Below are positions 34,529-35,499 of a DNA stretch of 35,499 bases, piece by piece. Positions within the stretch are counted from its first letter, which is position 1; each line of letters opens with the position of its first letter. Made by a program: the position numbers and the translations under genes. The stretch is from assembly GCA_030429725.1 (NCBI GenBank), contig JAUIEX010000018.1, positions 1 through 35,499 of the forward strand. The letters run 5' to 3'. The notes below the pieces were generated by a model. The model saw only the letters and a program-made list of their open reading frames with translations, made no database searches and was not told the DNA's origin. This DNA comes from Alphaproteobacteria bacterium. Its GTDB lineage: Bacteria; Pseudomonadota; Alphaproteobacteria; Rickettsiales; UBA8987.

Positions 34529-35161
34529 TTATTTGCCTAAAAAAATATCATCAAAAACATCAAGTGCGATGGTTTGAATTTCCTTCGCAGTGATAGATTT
34601 TCCTTCTTTTTCAATGGAGGTGACGCCGTGATTTTTAATGCCGCAGGGAACAATTCCCTTAAAATGGTTTAAATCCGGATTAAGGTTGATGGCAATGCCA
34701 TGATAGGCCACCCATTTGCGAATGCGAATGCCAATGGCGGCAATTTTATTTTCGGCGCCGGATGAATTCACCACCCATATGCCAACACGCCCGTCCCGGC
34801 GCTCCCCCGTGATGCCAATTTCAGCCAAGATACGAATAATCCATTCTTCCAGTTGCCAGACATACCGGCGCAGATCGGGCGTGCCATGATGGCGCTTTTT
34901 CAGGTCAAGCATTGCGTAAACAACCTGCTGCCCCGGGCCATGATAAGTATATTCCCCGCCGCGCCCTGTCTCATAAACCGGAAATTCATCGCTAAGTAAG
35001 TCAGTTGTTTTTGCCGATGTTCCGGCGGTGTAAAGCGGGGGATGTTCTAAAAACCATAAGCACTCATCGCCGTCTCCGGCAATAATGTGATTAACATGAC
35101 TTTCCATCCAGGCGAGGCTTTCAGGGTAGGGGATGGGAGATGATGAAATTTTAAGCTGCAT
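34529..35161 (-). CDS. lipB: Lipoyl(octanoyl) transferase
   Basis: A 210-residue enzyme that moves octanoyl groups from acyl carrier protein to lipoate-dependent enzymes, the first step of lipoate synthesis. The family signature RGGEYTYHGPGQQVVYAMLD is at residues 67-86. The catalytic pair is Cys173 (GIVPCGIKNHGV) and Lys139 (ENKIAAIGIR). Full length. It lies upstream of tolC, with a 46-base gap to the tolC ATG, and starts 71 bases from tRNA-Leu on the opposite strand. Confidence 0.96.
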   Translation of the reverse strand: MQLKISSSPIPYPESLAWMESHVNHIIAGDGDECLWFLEHPPLYTAGTSAKTTDLLSDEFPVYETGRGGEYTYHGPGQQVVYAMLDLKKRHHGTPDLRRYVWQLEEWIIRILAEIGITGERRDGRVGIWVVNSSGAENKIAAIGIRIRKWVAYHGIAINLNPDLNHFKGIVPCGIKNHGVTSIEKEGKSITAKEIQTIALDVFDDIFLGK

Positions 35162-35232
35162 AATTGCTGAATAATACCTTCTTGCTTGTCACTAAAGGAT
35201 TTAATTGGTAGAGGAGCCATCTGTTCCAATGT

Positions 35233-35319
35233 GCGACCGTGGCGGAATTGGTAGACGCGCAACGTTGAGGTCGTTGTGAGCGCAAGCTCGTGGAGGTTCA
35301 AGTCCTCTCGGTCGCACCA
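35233..35319 (+). tRNA. tRNA-Leu(GAG)
   Basis: An 87-base class II tRNA with encoded CCA. The acceptor stem GCGACCG pairs with CGGTCGC. The anticodon arm CAACG-TTGAGGT-CGTTG gives anticodon GAG, and a long variable arm (GAGC GCAA GCTC) is present. The T arm is GAGG-TTCAAGT-CCTC. It is divergent from lipB. Confidence 0.97.
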
Positions 35320-35499
35320 TTCATTATCCCCTCGCAGTGGCAGGATGATTGCCCGGCGCGGATGGTTTCGAACCTCCTTTTTATAAGAGCCATCACGGCA
35401 CCATGGCGATTGCATTTGGGTTACTTTTGGTATTTTTGTTCGGTGTATTTTTCTTCAGGTCATTGATGTTTCTGAAGATTTGATTGTTTTATGCGTACT

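Noticed and set aside
35186..35215. Promoter for tRNA-Leu
   Set aside because: TTGCTT and TTGTCA boxes exist, but the matching -10 sequences are poor; not strong enough to list.
35047..35415. Minus-strand frame with a CDREDLNLHELALTT-like sequence
   Set aside because: It is the antisense translation of tRNA-Leu plus a shadow of lipB in another frame.

Overview
The window reads as a chromosomal segment of an alphaproteobacterium with a moderately AT-leaning genome. The best taxonomic clue is the PopZ-type polar organizing protein (32502-33125), a family essentially confined to Alphaproteobacteria. The fbcFBC-type cytochrome bc1 operon and the folK-folP-tadA run fit that placement, but I cannot name an order or genus from sequence alone.

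Layout. Bases 1-9070 (minus strand) hold two very large, cysteine-rich, signal-peptide-bearing secreted proteins in tandem. The upstream one is about 1,730 residues. The downstream one is at least 1,287 residues and runs off the left edge. I do not recognise either as a known family, although the second carries a CHAP-like (papain-fold) peptidase signature. This pair is the most novel content of the window. Bases 9167-12931 (plus) carry a periplasmic trypsin-like protease followed by a tightly overlapping cytochrome c maturation cluster ccmD-ccmE-ccmF-ccmG; ccmD is only 57 codons. Bases 12962-15843 (minus) hold Fe-type superoxide dismutase and the p-aminobenzoate genes pabC-pabB. Bases 15926-18511 (plus) hold glmS and an unknown helical protein, with a Sel1-repeat protein convergent to it. 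Bases 19336-22430 (plus) hold petA-petB-petC and a PqiA-like membrane protein, followed by tRNA-Ala(GGC).

Directly downstream of tRNA-Ala is an accessory island (about 22566-25200). It holds a divergent type II restriction-modification pair (a helix-turn-helix/C5-methyltransferase fusion and a PmeII-like endonuclease), a 57-codon ORF of mobile-element type, and about 375 bp of apparently degraded DNA. A flippase/sulfotransferase pair follows (25215-27610), then thrS-infC with a tiny ORF overlapping the infC start, and a GNAT acetyltransferase.

The right end is minus-strand housekeeping: lipB, tolC, popZ, folK, folP and tadA, with tRNA-Leu(GAG) on the plus strand near the edge.

How the parts connect. 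CcmDEFG and the bc1 complex (which includes a c-type cytochrome, c1) belong to the same respiratory physiology. PabB/PabC and FolK/FolP are successive parts of folate synthesis. The protease, the CcmG thioredoxin and the disulfide-rich giant proteins all act outside the cytoplasm, but any direct link between them is inference. Several candidate promoters share a TTGCAT/TTGCAA-like -35 element, which may be the housekeeping preference of this organism.
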